A DNA stretch of 64,000 bases, taken from the NCBI GenBank assembly GCA_900545495.1, contig UQZJ01000005.1, forward strand, positions 66,759 to 130,758, given 5' to 3'. The stretch's first letter is position 1. Each line of letters begins with the position of its first letter. Under the pieces are notes generated by a model that was not told the DNA's origin, made no database searches, and worked only from the letters and a program-made list of their open reading frames with translations. This DNA is from an uncultured Eubacteriales bacterium. Lineage in GTDB: Bacteria; Bacillota; Clostridia; Oscillospirales; Oscillospiraceae. Both the position numbers and the translations under genes were made by a program. Positions 36,536 through 45,028 of the stretch are shown here, one piece after another.

Positions 36536-36580
36536 TATAAGAAAGAGCCGTATGCCCGTGGCATACGGCTCTTTCTTATA
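36536..36580. terminator. 21-bp perfect inverted repeat, bidirectional terminator
   Basis: Arms 36536-36556 and 36560-36580 are perfectly complementary around a 3-nt loop. Lies 8 nt from the stop of the HAD gene; T-tracts are modest on both sides. Confidence 0.8.
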
Positions 36581-36588
36581 TGCTCTTT

Positions 36589-37278
36589 TTACAGAAGCGC
36601 AGGGATGGCGCGGAGCTCCTCCACCGCCACGTCCACGCTGTCGTTGGCAGGCGCAGCGCCGGGGCGGCGGTAGTACACGGTCTTCATGCCGTATCCCCTG
36701 CCGCCCGCCATGTCGGAGGTCAGGGAGTCGCCGATGATGGCGGCCTCCGCCGGGGTCACAGGCACCTCACGTCCCTCGTTGACCTCCCGGAAGGCGGCGT
36801 CAAAGAACAGCAGCGAGGGCTTGGACGCGCCGATACGCTCGGAGATAAAGAAATAGGTAAAGCAGTCCTTCATGCCCGCCAGCGCCAGCCGGTGGAGCTG
36901 CTGCTCGTAGGGGCCGTTGCTGGCCGCCGCCAGTATATACCGGCTGTGCAGGGTCTCCAGCAGCTCCTTGGCGCCCTCTACGGGGATGGCGCTTTCATGG
37001 AGGGCGGTGCGGAAGTATTTCTCAAACACCGTGCCGTCAAACGCGATATCCAGCGCGGCGAACACCTTGTTCCAGCGGATCTTCTCCAGCTCCGGGAAGG
37101 TCAGTGTTCCCTCCTCGATCTGCCGCCAGAGCTTGTTGTTCTCCCGATGGAACACATCGTACATCCACGGCTCATAGGGCCGCAGGCCGAAGTGGGCAAA
37201 GCCCTCCTCCATGGTCTGGCGGATATAGGCGTCGAAGTCCAGCAGGGTGTTGTCGATGTCGATGAGGATCAGTTTCAT
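36589..37278 (-). CDS. HAD hydrolase, YjjG-type nucleotidase
   Basis: 229 residues of the HAD superfamily, subfamily I cap. Motif I IDIDNTLLDFD, motif II AAASNGP (Ser-Asn instead of the more usual Thr-Asn), Lys in GASKPSLLFF, and motif III/IV IIGDSLTSDMAGG. The overall sequence resembles YjjG, a pyrimidine nucleoside monophosphate phosphatase, so dUMP/UMP-type substrates are plausible. AGGGAG before ATG 37278. Confidence 0.87.
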   Translation of the reverse strand: MKLILIDIDNTLLDFDAYIRQTMEEGFAHFGLRPYEPWMYDVFHRENNKLWRQIEEGTLTFPELEKIRWNKVFAALDIAFDGTVFEKYFRTALHESAIPVEGAKELLETLHSRYILAAASNGPYEQQLHRLALAGMKDCFTYFFISERIGASKPSLLFFDAAFREVNEGREVPVTPAEAAIIGDSLTSDMAGGRGYGMKTVYYRRPGAAPANDSVDVAVEELRAIPALL

Positions 37279-37465
37279 AGGCGGCTCCCTTCGTTTTTCT
37301 CCCGTTCAGCATACCACATCGGCGGCGGCGATGCAATGTGCAGGCGAAAATTTCAAAAAAACGGCACATGAGGGGGGCGAAAAATCCCCCTCATTTTCCA
37401 TATAGGGGTACATTCTGCACAATTCCCCACGGTTCTTCTGGTGAAAAGTCTGGTGGTAAATATGC

Positions 37466-37494
37466 TTGCTTTACTGCGCGGGCGGTGCTATACT
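37466..37494 (+). promoter_or_regulatory. Promoter of the MATE gene
   Basis: TTGCTT (37466-37471), 17-bp spacer, TATACT (37489-37494). It leaves a 70-nt leader. The rest of the 290-bp gap (37279-37465) shows nothing recognisable. Confidence 0.72.
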
Positions 37495-37569
37495 CTGCTC
37501 TTGCAGCCTTTATGAAAATGGGATATATTTGTAAATTGAGATCGAAATTTGGAAGTTAGGAGGTACAGA

Positions 37570-38916
37570 ATGAAGAAGATCGAGATGACCACCGGTTCCC
37601 TCTGGAAGAACATCCTGCTGTTCAGCCTGCCGCTGATGCTGACGCAGCTGCTGGAGGTGCTGTTCAACCTGAGCGACGTGGCGGTGGTGGGTAAGTTTGC
37701 CAGCTATCAGGCGCTGGGCTCCGTGGGCTCCACGTCTACGCTGGTGACGCTGTTCGCCGGATTCCTCATCGGCATGGGCGCCGGCGTCAATGTGGCGGTA
37801 GCTCGCGCGCTGGGTATCGGCAGCGAGGAGGAGACGGAAAAAACCATCCACTCGGCATTCATCATCTGTACCATCTTCGGTGTCGTGGTGTGTCTGGCCT
37901 GCAACCTGTTTGCCCGCCAGATGCTGGAGATGCTGAACACCAAGGAGGAGTTGATGGACGGCGCGGTTCTGTACCTGAAGATATTCTCCCTCGGTATGCC
38001 CGCCATGGCCATCTACAACTGCGGCAACGGCGTGATGAGCGCCGCCGGCGACACCAAGCGCCCCCTGCTGTATCTGACCATCGCCGGTGCGCTGAACGTG
38101 GCGCTGAACCTGTTCTTCGTCATCGGCCTGCACATGGCGGCGGACGGCGTGGCACTGGCCAGTGCCATCGCCCAGTGCGTATCGGCGGCGCTGATCGTGG
38201 CGCACCTGCTGCGGCGGAAGGATTCCTGCCGTCTGGATCTGCGGAAGCTGCGGATCCACAAGATGGCTTCCAAGCGCATTCTGATGATGGGCGTCCCCTC
38301 CGGCCTGCAAAACGCCATCTTCGCCATCGCCAACCTGTTCGTGCAGGTGGGCGTCAACTCCTTCGACGCGATCATGGTTTCCGGCAACGCGGCGGCCGCC
38401 AATGCCGACACGCTGGTGTTCAATATGATGGCGGCATACTACACCGCCTGCGCCAGCTTCGCCAGCCGGAACTGGGGCGCGGGAAACAAGGACCGCATCC
38501 TCAAGAGCTTCTATGTCAGTTTGCTCTACGCTTTCCTCACCGGCGCGCTGTTCGGCGGCGCTATGCTGCTGTTCGGCCGGCAGTTCCTGGGGCTGTTCGC
38601 CAACGAGGCGGCGGTCATCGACGCGGGCATGGATCGTCTGTGGATCATGGGCTTTTCCTACTGCGTATCCCCGCTGATGGACGCCAGCATCGCCGCCGCC
38701 CGCGGTATCGGCAAGAGCATCGCCCCCACCGTCATCGTCATCATGGGCTCCTGCGTGTTCCGCGTCATCTGGATCTACACCATCTTCGCCTATTTCCACA
38801 CCATCCCCTCCCTGTACCTGCTGTACATCTTCTCCTGGGCCATCACCGGCATCGCGGAGTACATTTACTTCCGCGCCAGCTATAAGAAGTGCATGGCCGA
38901 GACGCAGATGTGGTAA
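37570..38916 (+). CDS. MATE-family multidrug/toxin efflux transporter
   Basis: Cation-coupled exporter, 448 residues and about 12 membrane helices in two repeats. Family blocks: LFSLPLMLTQLLEVLFNLSD at the start, the second-half repeat RILMMGVPSGLQNAIFAIAN, and NWGAGNKDRI. Start ATG 37570 with AGGAGG 7 nt upstream. Monocistronic. Substrate not predictable. Confidence 0.93.
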   Translation: MKKIEMTTGSLWKNILLFSLPLMLTQLLEVLFNLSDVAVVGKFASYQALGSVGSTSTLVTLFAGFLIGMGAGVNVAVARALGIGSEEETEKTIHSAFIICTIFGVVVCLACNLFARQMLEMLNTKEELMDGAVLYLKIFSLGMPAMAIYNCGNGVMSAAGDTKRPLLYLTIAGALNVALNLFFVIGLHMAADGVALASAIAQCVSAALIVAHLLRRKDSCRLDLRKLRIHKMASKRILMMGVPSGLQNAIFAIANLFVQVGVNSFDAIMVSGNAAAANADTLVFNMMAAYYTACASFASRNWGAGNKDRILKSFYVSLLYAFLTGALFGGAMLLFGRQFLGLFANEAAVIDAGMDRLWIMGFSYCVSPLMDASIAAARGIGKSIAPTVIVIMGSCVFRVIWIYTIFAYFHTIPSLYLLYIFSWAITGIAEYIYFRASYKKCMAETQMW

Positions 38917-38920
38917 CTAT

Positions 38921-38960
38921 AAAAAAGAAATGACCCGCTCTCGCGGGTCATTTCTTTTTT
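38921..38960. terminator. Bidirectional terminator between MATE and hsp20
   Basis: Perfect 18-bp stem (38921-38938 with 38943-38960) including A6 and T6 runs, loop TCTC. Confidence 0.93.
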
Positions 38961-38967
38961 GCGTGCA

Positions 38968-39411
38968 TCAGCCGATGGTGACGCTGGTGTTCTTGGGCAG
39001 CTGCTTCTTGGCGGCCTTGGGGATGGACAGCTGCAAAATGCCGTTTTCAAACTTGGCGGTCACATCCTCCGGCTCTACATCCTCACCCACATAGAAGGTG
39101 CGGCTGCAAGCGCCGGCATAGCGCTCCTGACGGATGTACTTGCCCTTCTTGTCGGACTGCTCCTTATCCAGACCCTTGGAGGCCTGAATGGTCAGGTAAC
39201 CGTTCTTCAGCTCCACGTTCACCTCGTCCTTGGTGAAGCCGGGCAGGTCAACATCCAGCTCGTAGGTACCCTCCGTCTCACGGACGTCGGTCTTCATCAG
39301 GTTCTTGGCGTGCTTGCCGTACAGGGGATCGCGGCCCTGCGGGACCATCATGCCAAAGGGATCGGAAAAGAAATCATCAAACAGGTTCTCACCAAAAATG
39401 CTGGGCAACAT
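38968..39411 (-). CDS. Small heat-shock protein, Hsp20/alpha-crystallin family
   Basis: ATP-independent holdase. 147 residues: short N-terminal Phe-rich region (FGENLFDDFFSDPFG), alpha-crystallin domain from about residue 41 (YELDVDLPGFTKDEVNVEL) with the conserved ENGILQLSIPK, and a C-terminal region with the partner IxI-type motif weak (NTSVTIG). ATG 39411 has GGAGG. Its promoter overlaps a CIRCE operator, so HrcA repression is expected. Confidence 0.95.
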   Translation of the reverse strand: MLPSIFGENLFDDFFSDPFGMMVPQGRDPLYGKHAKNLMKTDVRETEGTYELDVDLPGFTKDEVNVELKNGYLTIQASKGLDKEQSDKKGKYIRQERYAGACSRTFYVGEDVEPEDVTAKFENGILQLSIPKAAKKQLPKNTSVTIG

Positions 39412-39537
39412 ATGTCATACCTCCATTCGTACTGCGGCGCACCCTGTGGGGCGCCGTCTCTATATTACCCTCATTGTGTAAACATCTTAACCCTCTCGTC
39501 GGGGCTTTTCGCATCCCCTCTCTCAAGGTTCGGCTTT

Positions 39538-39579
39538 ATTATAGCGCTGATTTTAGCACTGTCAAGAGCCGAGTGCTAA
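39538..39579 (-). promoter_or_regulatory. CIRCE (HrcA operator) overlapping the hsp20 promoter
   Basis: TTAGCACTG (39553-39561), 9-nt spacer, GAGTGCTAA (39571-39579): one mismatch from the CIRCE consensus. On the minus strand TTGACA (39560-39565), 16 bp, TATAAT (39538-39543), so the -35 lies inside CIRCE. Transcription would leave a leader of about 120 nt containing a GC-rich hairpin (about 39423-39446) just before the ribosome binding site. This and the ftsH promoter explain the 328-bp gap 39412-39739. Confidence 0.92.
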
Positions 39580-39676
39580 TGTTCACAAAAGTAGCAAAGT
39601 CTGTTCACAAAATATGCAATAAGTCCCGGAACCGCCGGTGTTCAGGAAAAATTTACAGGTTTTTCCGCTGCGCCCT

Positions 39677-39705
39677 TTGACTTTACGGTACGGCGCGACT
39701 ATAAT
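39677..39705 (+). promoter_or_regulatory. Promoter of ftsH
   Basis: TTGACT (39677-39682), 17-bp spacer, TATAAT (39700-39705), about 100 bp from CIRCE on the opposite strand. Confidence 0.85.
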
Positions 39706-39739
39706 ACTCTGAAAAATACGTCTGCAAGGAGGCGCTTGT

Positions 39740-41557
39740 ATGAAAGAGGTCAAGACACCGAAGAAACCGCTGCTCTACTATTATATTGTGGCGCTGCTGG
39801 TGCTGCTGCTGTTCAACTTCTTCGCCATGCCGCTGCTGGCACGGCAGCAGGTGGAGGAGGTGGACTACGGCACCTTCATGACCATGACGGAGAATAAAGA
39901 GATCGGCGAGGTGGAGATCGAGTCCAACCAGATCATCTTCACCAACAAGGACGGCAGCAAGATCTACAAAACCGGCGTGCTGGACGACCCTGAGCTGGTA
40001 GACCGGCTCCACGCCTCCGGCGCGGAGTTCGCCAGCGAGATCGTGGAGCAGATGTCCCCATTCCTGAGCATCCTGGGCTGGGTGCTGCCGCTGATCATCT
40101 TCATTGCCATCGGCCAGTTCATGGCCAAGAAGCTGACGGATAAGGCGGGCGGCGGCGCAGGCTCCATGATGTTCGGCATGGGCAAGTCCAACGCCAAGAT
40201 CTACGTCCAGTCCACGGACGGCGGCATCCGCTTTGCCGACGTGGCCGGTGAGGACGAGGCCAAGGAGAATTTGCAGGAGGTGGTCAACTACCTCCACGAC
40301 CCCACCAAGTATCGGGAGATCGGCGCCTCCATGCCCAAGGGCATCCTGCTGGTAGGCCCTCCGGGTACCGGCAAGACCATGCTGGCCAAGGCCGTGGCAG
40401 GCGAGTCCAATGTCCCCTTCTTCTCCATCTCCGGCTCGGAGTTTGTGGAGATGTTCGTGGGCATGGGCGCATCCAAGGTCCGCGACCTGTTCAATCAGGC
40501 CAAGGAGAAGGCCCCTTGCATCGTGTTCATCGACGAGATCGACGCCATCGGCCAGAAGCGCAGCGGCGGTCAGTACGGCGGCAACGATGAGCGGGAGCAG
40601 ACGCTGAACCAGCTCCTGACGGAGATGAACGGCTTTGCCGACAACACCGGCGTCATTATCCTCGCCGCCACCAACCGGCCCGAGTCCCTTGACCCGGCGC
40701 TGACCCGTCCCGGACGGTTCGACCGGCGGGTGCCGGTGGAACTGCCCGACCTGAAGGGCCGCGAGGATATCCTGAAGGTACACGCCAAGAAGGTCAAGCT
40801 GGCGGAAAACGTGGACTTCAACGTGGTGGCGCGTATGGCCTCCGGTGCCTCCGGCGCAGAGCTTGCCAACATCGTCAACGAGGCGGCGCTCCGCGCCGTC
40901 CGGGACGGACGCAAGCTGGTGACCCAGTCCGATCTGGAGGAGAGCATTGAGGTGGTCATCGCCGGTTATCAGAAGAAGAACGCCATCATGACCGATCACG
41001 AGAAGAAGATCGTGGCCTACCACGAGATCGGCCACGCGCTGGTGGCGGCGCGGCAGACCAACTCCGCGCCGGTGCAGAAGATCACCATTATCCCCCGTAC
41101 CTCCGGCGCACTGGGCTACACCATGCAGGTGGAGGAGGGCAACCACTATCTGATGAACAAGGAGGAGCTGGAGAACAAGATCGCCACCCTCACCGGCGGA
41201 CGCGCCGCCGAGGAGATCGTGTTCCACTCCATCACCACCGGCGCCTCCAACGACATCGAGCAGGCCACCAAGCTGGCCCGCGCCATGCTCACCCGCTACG
41301 GCATGAGCGATGAGTTCGGCATGGTGGCGCTGGAGACGGTGCAGAACCAGTATCTGGGCGGCGACACCTCCCTCGCCTGCGCCGCCGGTACGCAGGAGAA
41401 GATCGACCAGCTGGTGGTAGACCTTGTCCGCCGCCAGCACGAGAAGGCCGTGCAGCTCCTGACCAACGACCGGGAGAAGCTGGATCAGCTTGCTCAGTAC
41501 CTATATGAAAAAGAGACGATCACCGGCGAGGAGTTCATGAAGATCCTCAACGGCTGA
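39740..41557 (+). CDS. ftsH: ATP-dependent zinc metalloprotease FtsH
   Basis: Membrane AAA+ protease for membrane-protein quality control. 605 residues: helix 1 about 12-30, extracytoplasmic domain, helix 2 about 97-117 (FLSILGWVLPLIIFIAIGQF), Walker A GPPGTGKTM near 205, Walker B FIDEIDAIG, SRH block ATNRPESLDPAL, and the zinc motif YHEIGHALVA with His near 428. AAGGAGG upstream of ATG 39740. It is shorter at the C-terminus than E. coli FtsH, as usual in Firmicutes. Confidence 0.97.
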   Translation: MKEVKTPKKPLLYYYIVALLVLLLFNFFAMPLLARQQVEEVDYGTFMTMTENKEIGEVEIESNQIIFTNKDGSKIYKTGVLDDPELVDRLHASGAEFASEIVEQMSPFLSILGWVLPLIIFIAIGQFMAKKLTDKAGGGAGSMMFGMGKSNAKIYVQSTDGGIRFADVAGEDEAKENLQEVVNYLHDPTKYREIGASMPKGILLVGPPGTGKTMLAKAVAGESNVPFFSISGSEFVEMFVGMGASKVRDLFNQAKEKAPCIVFIDEIDAIGQKRSGGQYGGNDEREQTLNQLLTEMNGFADNTGVIILAATNRPESLDPALTRPGRFDRRVPVELPDLKGREDILKVHAKKVKLAENVDFNVVARMASGASGAELANIVNEAALRAVRDGRKLVTQSDLEESIEVVIAGYQKKNAIMTDHEKKIVAYHEIGHALVAARQTNSAPVQKITIIPRTSGALGYTMQVEEGNHYLMNKEELENKIATLTGGRAAEEIVFHSITTGASNDIEQATKLARAMLTRYGMSDEFGMVALETVQNQYLGGDTSLACAAGTQEKIDQLVVDLVRRQHEKAVQLLTNDREKLDQLAQYLYEKETITGEEFMKILNG

Positions 41558-41574
41558 CGCAGGAAGGAGGGCCT

Positions 41575-42402
41575 ATGGCCCGCATCATAGAGATCACCGA
41601 TTTTGCTGCGCCGGAGCTGGATGTCTACGCCCGCGCCACCGAAAACCAACTGGTCAACCGCGCCGATCCGGCCAACGCCCTGTTCATCGCGGAGAGCCCG
41701 CTGGTCATCGGACGGGCGCTGGACGCAGGCTGTGTGCCGGTGTCGTTCCTCATGGAGCCGCAGCATATCACCGGCAAGGGCGCGGAGCTCCTGCACCGCT
41801 GTGACCCGGACATTCCCGTCTACACCGCGTCGCTGGATGTACTGACCCAACTCACCGGCTTCCACCTGACACGGGGGATGCTGTGCGCCATGCGGCGGCC
41901 TCCCCTGCCCTCCGTGGCGGAGGTATGCGCCGGTGCGCGGCGCATCGCCGTGCTGGAAAACGTGATGAACCCCACCAACGTGGGAGCCATCTTCCGGTGC
42001 GCGGCGGCGCTGGGCATGGACGCGGTGCTGCTGACCCGGCAGGGCAGCGACCCGCTGTACCGGCGGGCGTCCCGGGTCAGCATGGGTAACGTGTTTCTGG
42101 TGCCGTGGACATACCTGCCGGAGGAGGGCGACTGGACGGAGACGCTGCACACGCTGGGCTTTACCACGGCGGCGATGGCGCTGCGGCAGGATTCCCTGCG
42201 GCTGGACGACCCCCGGCTGTTACAGGCGGAAAAGCTGGCGGTGGTGCTTGGCACCGAGGGCGACGGGCTGGCGGACGGCACCATCGCCCGGTGCGACCAC
42301 ACGGTGATGATCCCCATGACCCACGGGGTGGACAGCCTGAACGTGGCGGCGGCCAGCGCCGTGGCCTTCTATCAGCTGGGGCTTCAATGCCGCGACAAGT
42401 AA
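41575..42402 (+). CDS. TrmH/SpoU-family RNA 2'-O-methyltransferase
   Basis: 275 residues: N-terminal RNA-binding domain (LFIAESPLVIGRALDAG) and SPOUT catalytic domain with motif 1 VLENVMNPTNVGAIFRCAAA, motif 2 VVLGTEGDGLADG and motif 3 IPMTHGVDSLNVAAAS. The RNA target (rRNA or tRNA position) cannot be told from sequence. Eighteen nt after ftsH and probably cotranscribed, with a terminator right after. Confidence 0.9.
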   Translation: MARIIEITDFAAPELDVYARATENQLVNRADPANALFIAESPLVIGRALDAGCVPVSFLMEPQHITGKGAELLHRCDPDIPVYTASLDVLTQLTGFHLTRGMLCAMRRPPLPSVAEVCAGARRIAVLENVMNPTNVGAIFRCAAALGMDAVLLTRQGSDPLYRRASRVSMGNVFLVPWTYLPEEGDWTETLHTLGFTTAAMALRQDSLRLDDPRLLQAEKLAVVLGTEGDGLADGTIARCDHTVMIPMTHGVDSLNVAAASAVAFYQLGLQCRDK

Positions 42403-42440
42403 AAAAGAGTCCCGCAGCATATGCTGCGGGACTCTTTTTA
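42402..42440. terminator. Bidirectional terminator between trmH-like gene and metK
   Basis: Perfect stem of about 19 bp with A5 and T5 runs at the two ends; serves both convergent genes. Confidence 0.92.
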
Positions 42441-42450
42441 TATTGGGTTT

Positions 42451-43635
42451 TTACAGACCCAGCGCGGCCTTGAGGGCGTCCACGCGGTCGGTCTTCTCCC
42501 ACGTCACGCCCAGATCCTCGCGGCCCATGTGGCCATAGGCCGCCAGCTGGCGGTAGATGGGCTTGCGCAGATCCAGATCGCGGATGATGGCGGTGGGACG
42601 CAGGTCAAAGACCTTCTCCACAGCGGCCTCCAGCTTGTCGTCGGTCACCACGCCGGTGCCGAAGGTCTCCACCAGCACGCTGACGGGACGGGCCACGCCG
42701 ATGGCGTAGGCCAGCTGCACCTGGCACTTCTTGGCAAGACCGGCAGCCACCACGTTCTTGGCCACCCAGCGGGCGGCGTAGGCGGCGGAGCGGTCCACCT
42801 TGGTAGGATCCTTGCCGGAGAAGGCGCCGCCGCCGTGGGGGGCGCTGCCGCCGTAGGTATCCACAATGATCTTGCGGCCGGTGAGACCGGTATCGGCGGC
42901 GGGGCCGCCGTTGACGAAGCGGCCGGTGGGGTTGACGTAGATCTTCGTCTCGCCGTCCAGCAGATGGGCGGGGACGGTGGGTTTGATGACCAGCTCGATC
43001 ATATCCTTGCGGATCTGCTCCAGAGAGACATCGGGGCTATGCTGGGTGGACAGCACCACGGTGTCCACGCGGACGGGTGCGCCGTTCTCATCGTACTCCA
43101 CGGTGATCTGGGTCTTACCGTCAGGACGGAGATAGTCCACCAGACCCTGCTTGCGCACGTCGGTCAGGCGCTTTGCCATCTTCTGGGCGATGGAGATAGC
43201 CAGCGGCATCAGCTCCGGCGTCTCGTCGCAGGCGTAGCCGAACATCATGCCCTGGTCGCCGGCGCCGTTGTCCAGCTCGCTCTCGCCCTTGGCCTTGGCC
43301 TCGTAGCTCTTGTCCACGCCCAGCGCGATGTCGCTGGACTGCTCGTCGATGTTGGTGATGACGGCGCAGGTGTTGCCGTCAAAGCCGTACTGGGAGCGGT
43401 CGTAGCCGATGTCCAGCACCACCTGACGGGCGATCTTGGCGATATCCACATAGCAGTTGGTGGTGATCTCACCCATGATGTGGATCAGGCCGGTGGAGGC
43501 GCAGGTCTCGCAGGCCACGCGGCCGTTGGGGTCCTGCTCAAAGATCGCGTCCAGCACCGCGTCGGAGATCTGGTCGCAGATCTTATCGGGATGCCCCTCG
43601 GTAACGGATTCAGAAGTAAACAGATGTCTTGCCAT
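42451..43635 (-). CDS. metK: S-adenosylmethionine synthetase
   Basis: Makes SAM from methionine and ATP. 394 residues with HLFTSESVTEGHPDKICDQI at the N-terminus, GAGDQGMMFGYA and GGGAFSGKDPTKVDRSAAY. AAAGGAG precedes the ATG. The transcript begins with a SAM-I riboswitch and terminator, so expression falls when SAM is abundant. Confidence 0.98.
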   Translation of the reverse strand: MARHLFTSESVTEGHPDKICDQISDAVLDAIFEQDPNGRVACETCASTGLIHIMGEITTNCYVDIAKIARQVVLDIGYDRSQYGFDGNTCAVITNIDEQSSDIALGVDKSYEAKAKGESELDNGAGDQGMMFGYACDETPELMPLAISIAQKMAKRLTDVRKQGLVDYLRPDGKTQITVEYDENGAPVRVDTVVLSTQHSPDVSLEQIRKDMIELVIKPTVPAHLLDGETKIYVNPTGRFVNGGPAADTGLTGRKIIVDTYGGSAPHGGGAFSGKDPTKVDRSAAYAARWVAKNVVAAGLAKKCQVQLAYAIGVARPVSVLVETFGTGVVTDDKLEAAVEKVFDLRPTAIIRDLDLRKPIYRQLAAYGHMGREDLGVTWEKTDRVDALKAALGL

Positions 43636-43669
43636 GATAATTTCTCCTTTCTTTTGGGAACACGCAACA

Positions 43670-43701
43670 AAAAAGCGCTCTGCCGAACCGACAGAGTGCT
43701 G
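43670..43701 (-). terminator. SAM-I expression-platform terminator
   Basis: On the minus strand, a stem of about 12 bp with one mismatch, loop GTT, then T6. It lies between the aptamer and the metK ribosome binding site, the standard layout of a transcription-attenuating S-box. Confidence 0.85.
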
Positions 43702-43717
43702 AAGCTTTCTTGCCTTC

Positions 43718-43811
43718 CCTCATCTTTCGATTCGTTCGCCGGATTTGGCACCTTGAAAAAACAGGTTGCCGTGGCTTCATCGGGCCGGTCCCTTCGCCAC
43801 TCTTGATAAGG
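43718..43811 (-). ncRNA. SAM-I (S-box) riboswitch aptamer
   Basis: Read on the minus strand: P1 5' strand CCTTATC pairs with GATGAGG at the 3' end; conserved core blocks include TCAAGAGTGGCGAAGGGACC, CCCGATGAAGCCACGGCAACC split over the junction, GGTGCCAAATCC and GAAAGATGAGG. These are the universally conserved S-box elements. Upstream of metK. Confidence 0.96.
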
Positions 43812-43829
43812 TATGAACTTGTGCCATAT

Positions 43830-43857
43830 ATGATAGCAGGTTTTTTGCGGTTGTCAA
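43830..43857 (-). promoter_or_regulatory. Promoter of the metK leader
   Basis: Minus strand: TTGACA (43852-43857), 16-bp spacer, TATCAT (43830-43835), placing the start just before the aptamer. This, the riboswitch and the terminator account for most of the 354-bp gap 43636-43989. Confidence 0.82.
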
Positions 43858-43989
43858 TAGGTTTTTCGAAAAAACCGGAAACAATTTACTTTCCGGAAAC
43901 TTTTCCATTGTTCAAAAAAATGACATGACTTTTTCCGCCCTATGCGCTACAATAGGCGTTACTTGAATTTGTACAGGAGGAAATTCCCC

Positions 43990-44856
43990 TTGAAAAAGCT
44001 CTATGACGGGGTGCAGCGTTTCTGCGCCGCCCACCCCCGCTTCGGTATCCCCAATCTGATGCGCGTCATCGTCATCGGCAACGTGGCGGTGTACATCCTG
44101 TCCATGCTGACAGCGGCCTCCAACCCTGCCGCGCTGGACTTTCTGGCGTTCAACCTGAACGGTCTGCTCCACGGCGAGATCTGGCGCATCGTGACATTCA
44201 TCTTCTATCCCAGCGCCGGCTCCCCCTTCTGGCTGCTCATCAGCCTGTACTTCTATTACTGGATCGGCTCCACGCTGGAGCGGCAGTGGGGTACCGCCAA
44301 GTTCAATCTCTACTACTTCAGCGGTATGCTGCTGACGGTGCTGGGTACGATTCTGGCCAGCGTCATCACCGGCAACAACTTCATCACCGTGGCGGGCACC
44401 ACCTATGTGAACCTGTCCATGTTCTTCGCCTTTGCCATGCTGTTCCCGGACACCACGGTGCTGTTCATGTTCTTCCTGCCGGTGAAGATGAAGTGGCTGG
44501 CGTATCTGGACGGCGCGCTGTTCGCCTTTGACATTATCCGCGCCATTGGCCTGCACGACTGGGCTGGCGTGGTGCTGCCGGTGGTGGCGCTGCTGAACTT
44601 CGCCGTGTTCATCTGGCCGGAGGTGCACTATCTGGCCGCCCGCACCAAGAGGCAGTACAGCCCCAAGACCGTGCAGTACAAGCAGGCGGTAAAGCAGCAG
44701 GAGAAGGAAAAGGGCTACCACCACAAGTGCGCCGTCTGCGGCCGCACCGACACGGACTACCCCGACCTCCAGTTCCGCTATTGCAGCAAGTGCGCGGGCT
44801 ACCACTGCTTCTGTCAGGATCATATCTTCAACCACGTTCACTTCACCGAGGAATAA
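43990..44856 (+). CDS. Rhomboid-like membrane protein with C-terminal zinc-ribbon-like region; catalytic Ser motif missing
   Basis: 288 residues from a TTG start at 43990, chosen because AGGAGG ends 9 nt before it. About six membrane helices. Rhomboid-like landmarks: HGEIWRIVTFIFYP (L1 loop region) and YFYYWIGSTLERQWG (helix 2). Where proteases have GxSG, this protein has AGTTYVNLSMFF, so the nucleophile motif is absent. The cytoplasmic tail has CAVCGRTDTDY, then YCSKCAGYHCFCQDH, a multi-cysteine and His metal-binding region. Function unknown; perhaps a pseudoprotease acting on membrane proteins. An A+T-rich weak promoter (TACAAT at 43948-43953) precedes it. Confidence 0.75.
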   Translation: MKKLYDGVQRFCAAHPRFGIPNLMRVIVIGNVAVYILSMLTAASNPAALDFLAFNLNGLLHGEIWRIVTFIFYPSAGSPFWLLISLYFYYWIGSTLERQWGTAKFNLYYFSGMLLTVLGTILASVITGNNFITVAGTTYVNLSMFFAFAMLFPDTTVLFMFFLPVKMKWLAYLDGALFAFDIIRAIGLHDWAGVVLPVVALLNFAVFIWPEVHYLAARTKRQYSPKTVQYKQAVKQQEKEKGYHHKCAVCGRTDTDYPDLQFRYCSKCAGYHCFCQDHIFNHVHFTEE

Positions 44857-44942
44857 TATGCTGCACCCCCCTCCGACCCTCGCGGTCGGAGGGGGGTTTT
44901 TTATGTCCGCGCCGCCGTGGTTCTATTTTTTCACTTTCCCTC

Positions 44943-45006
44943 TTGACACGGAACTGTATCATCTGTATAATACAGTTAACAACCGTACTATTCGAGTAAT
45001 ACAGTT
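44943..45006 (+). promoter_or_regulatory. Promoter and operator of the GntR/ABC operon
   Basis: TTGACA (44943-44948), 17-bp spacer, TATAAT (44966-44971), essentially consensus. A perfect palindrome CTGTATAATACAG (44963-44975) covers the -10; a further AACTGTAT (44952-44959) and a second ATACAGTT (44999-45006) flank it. The layout suggests autorepression by the GntR protein encoded next. Confidence 0.8.
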
Positions 45007-45028
45007 TTGCAGAGAGGAGGCGAGACAC

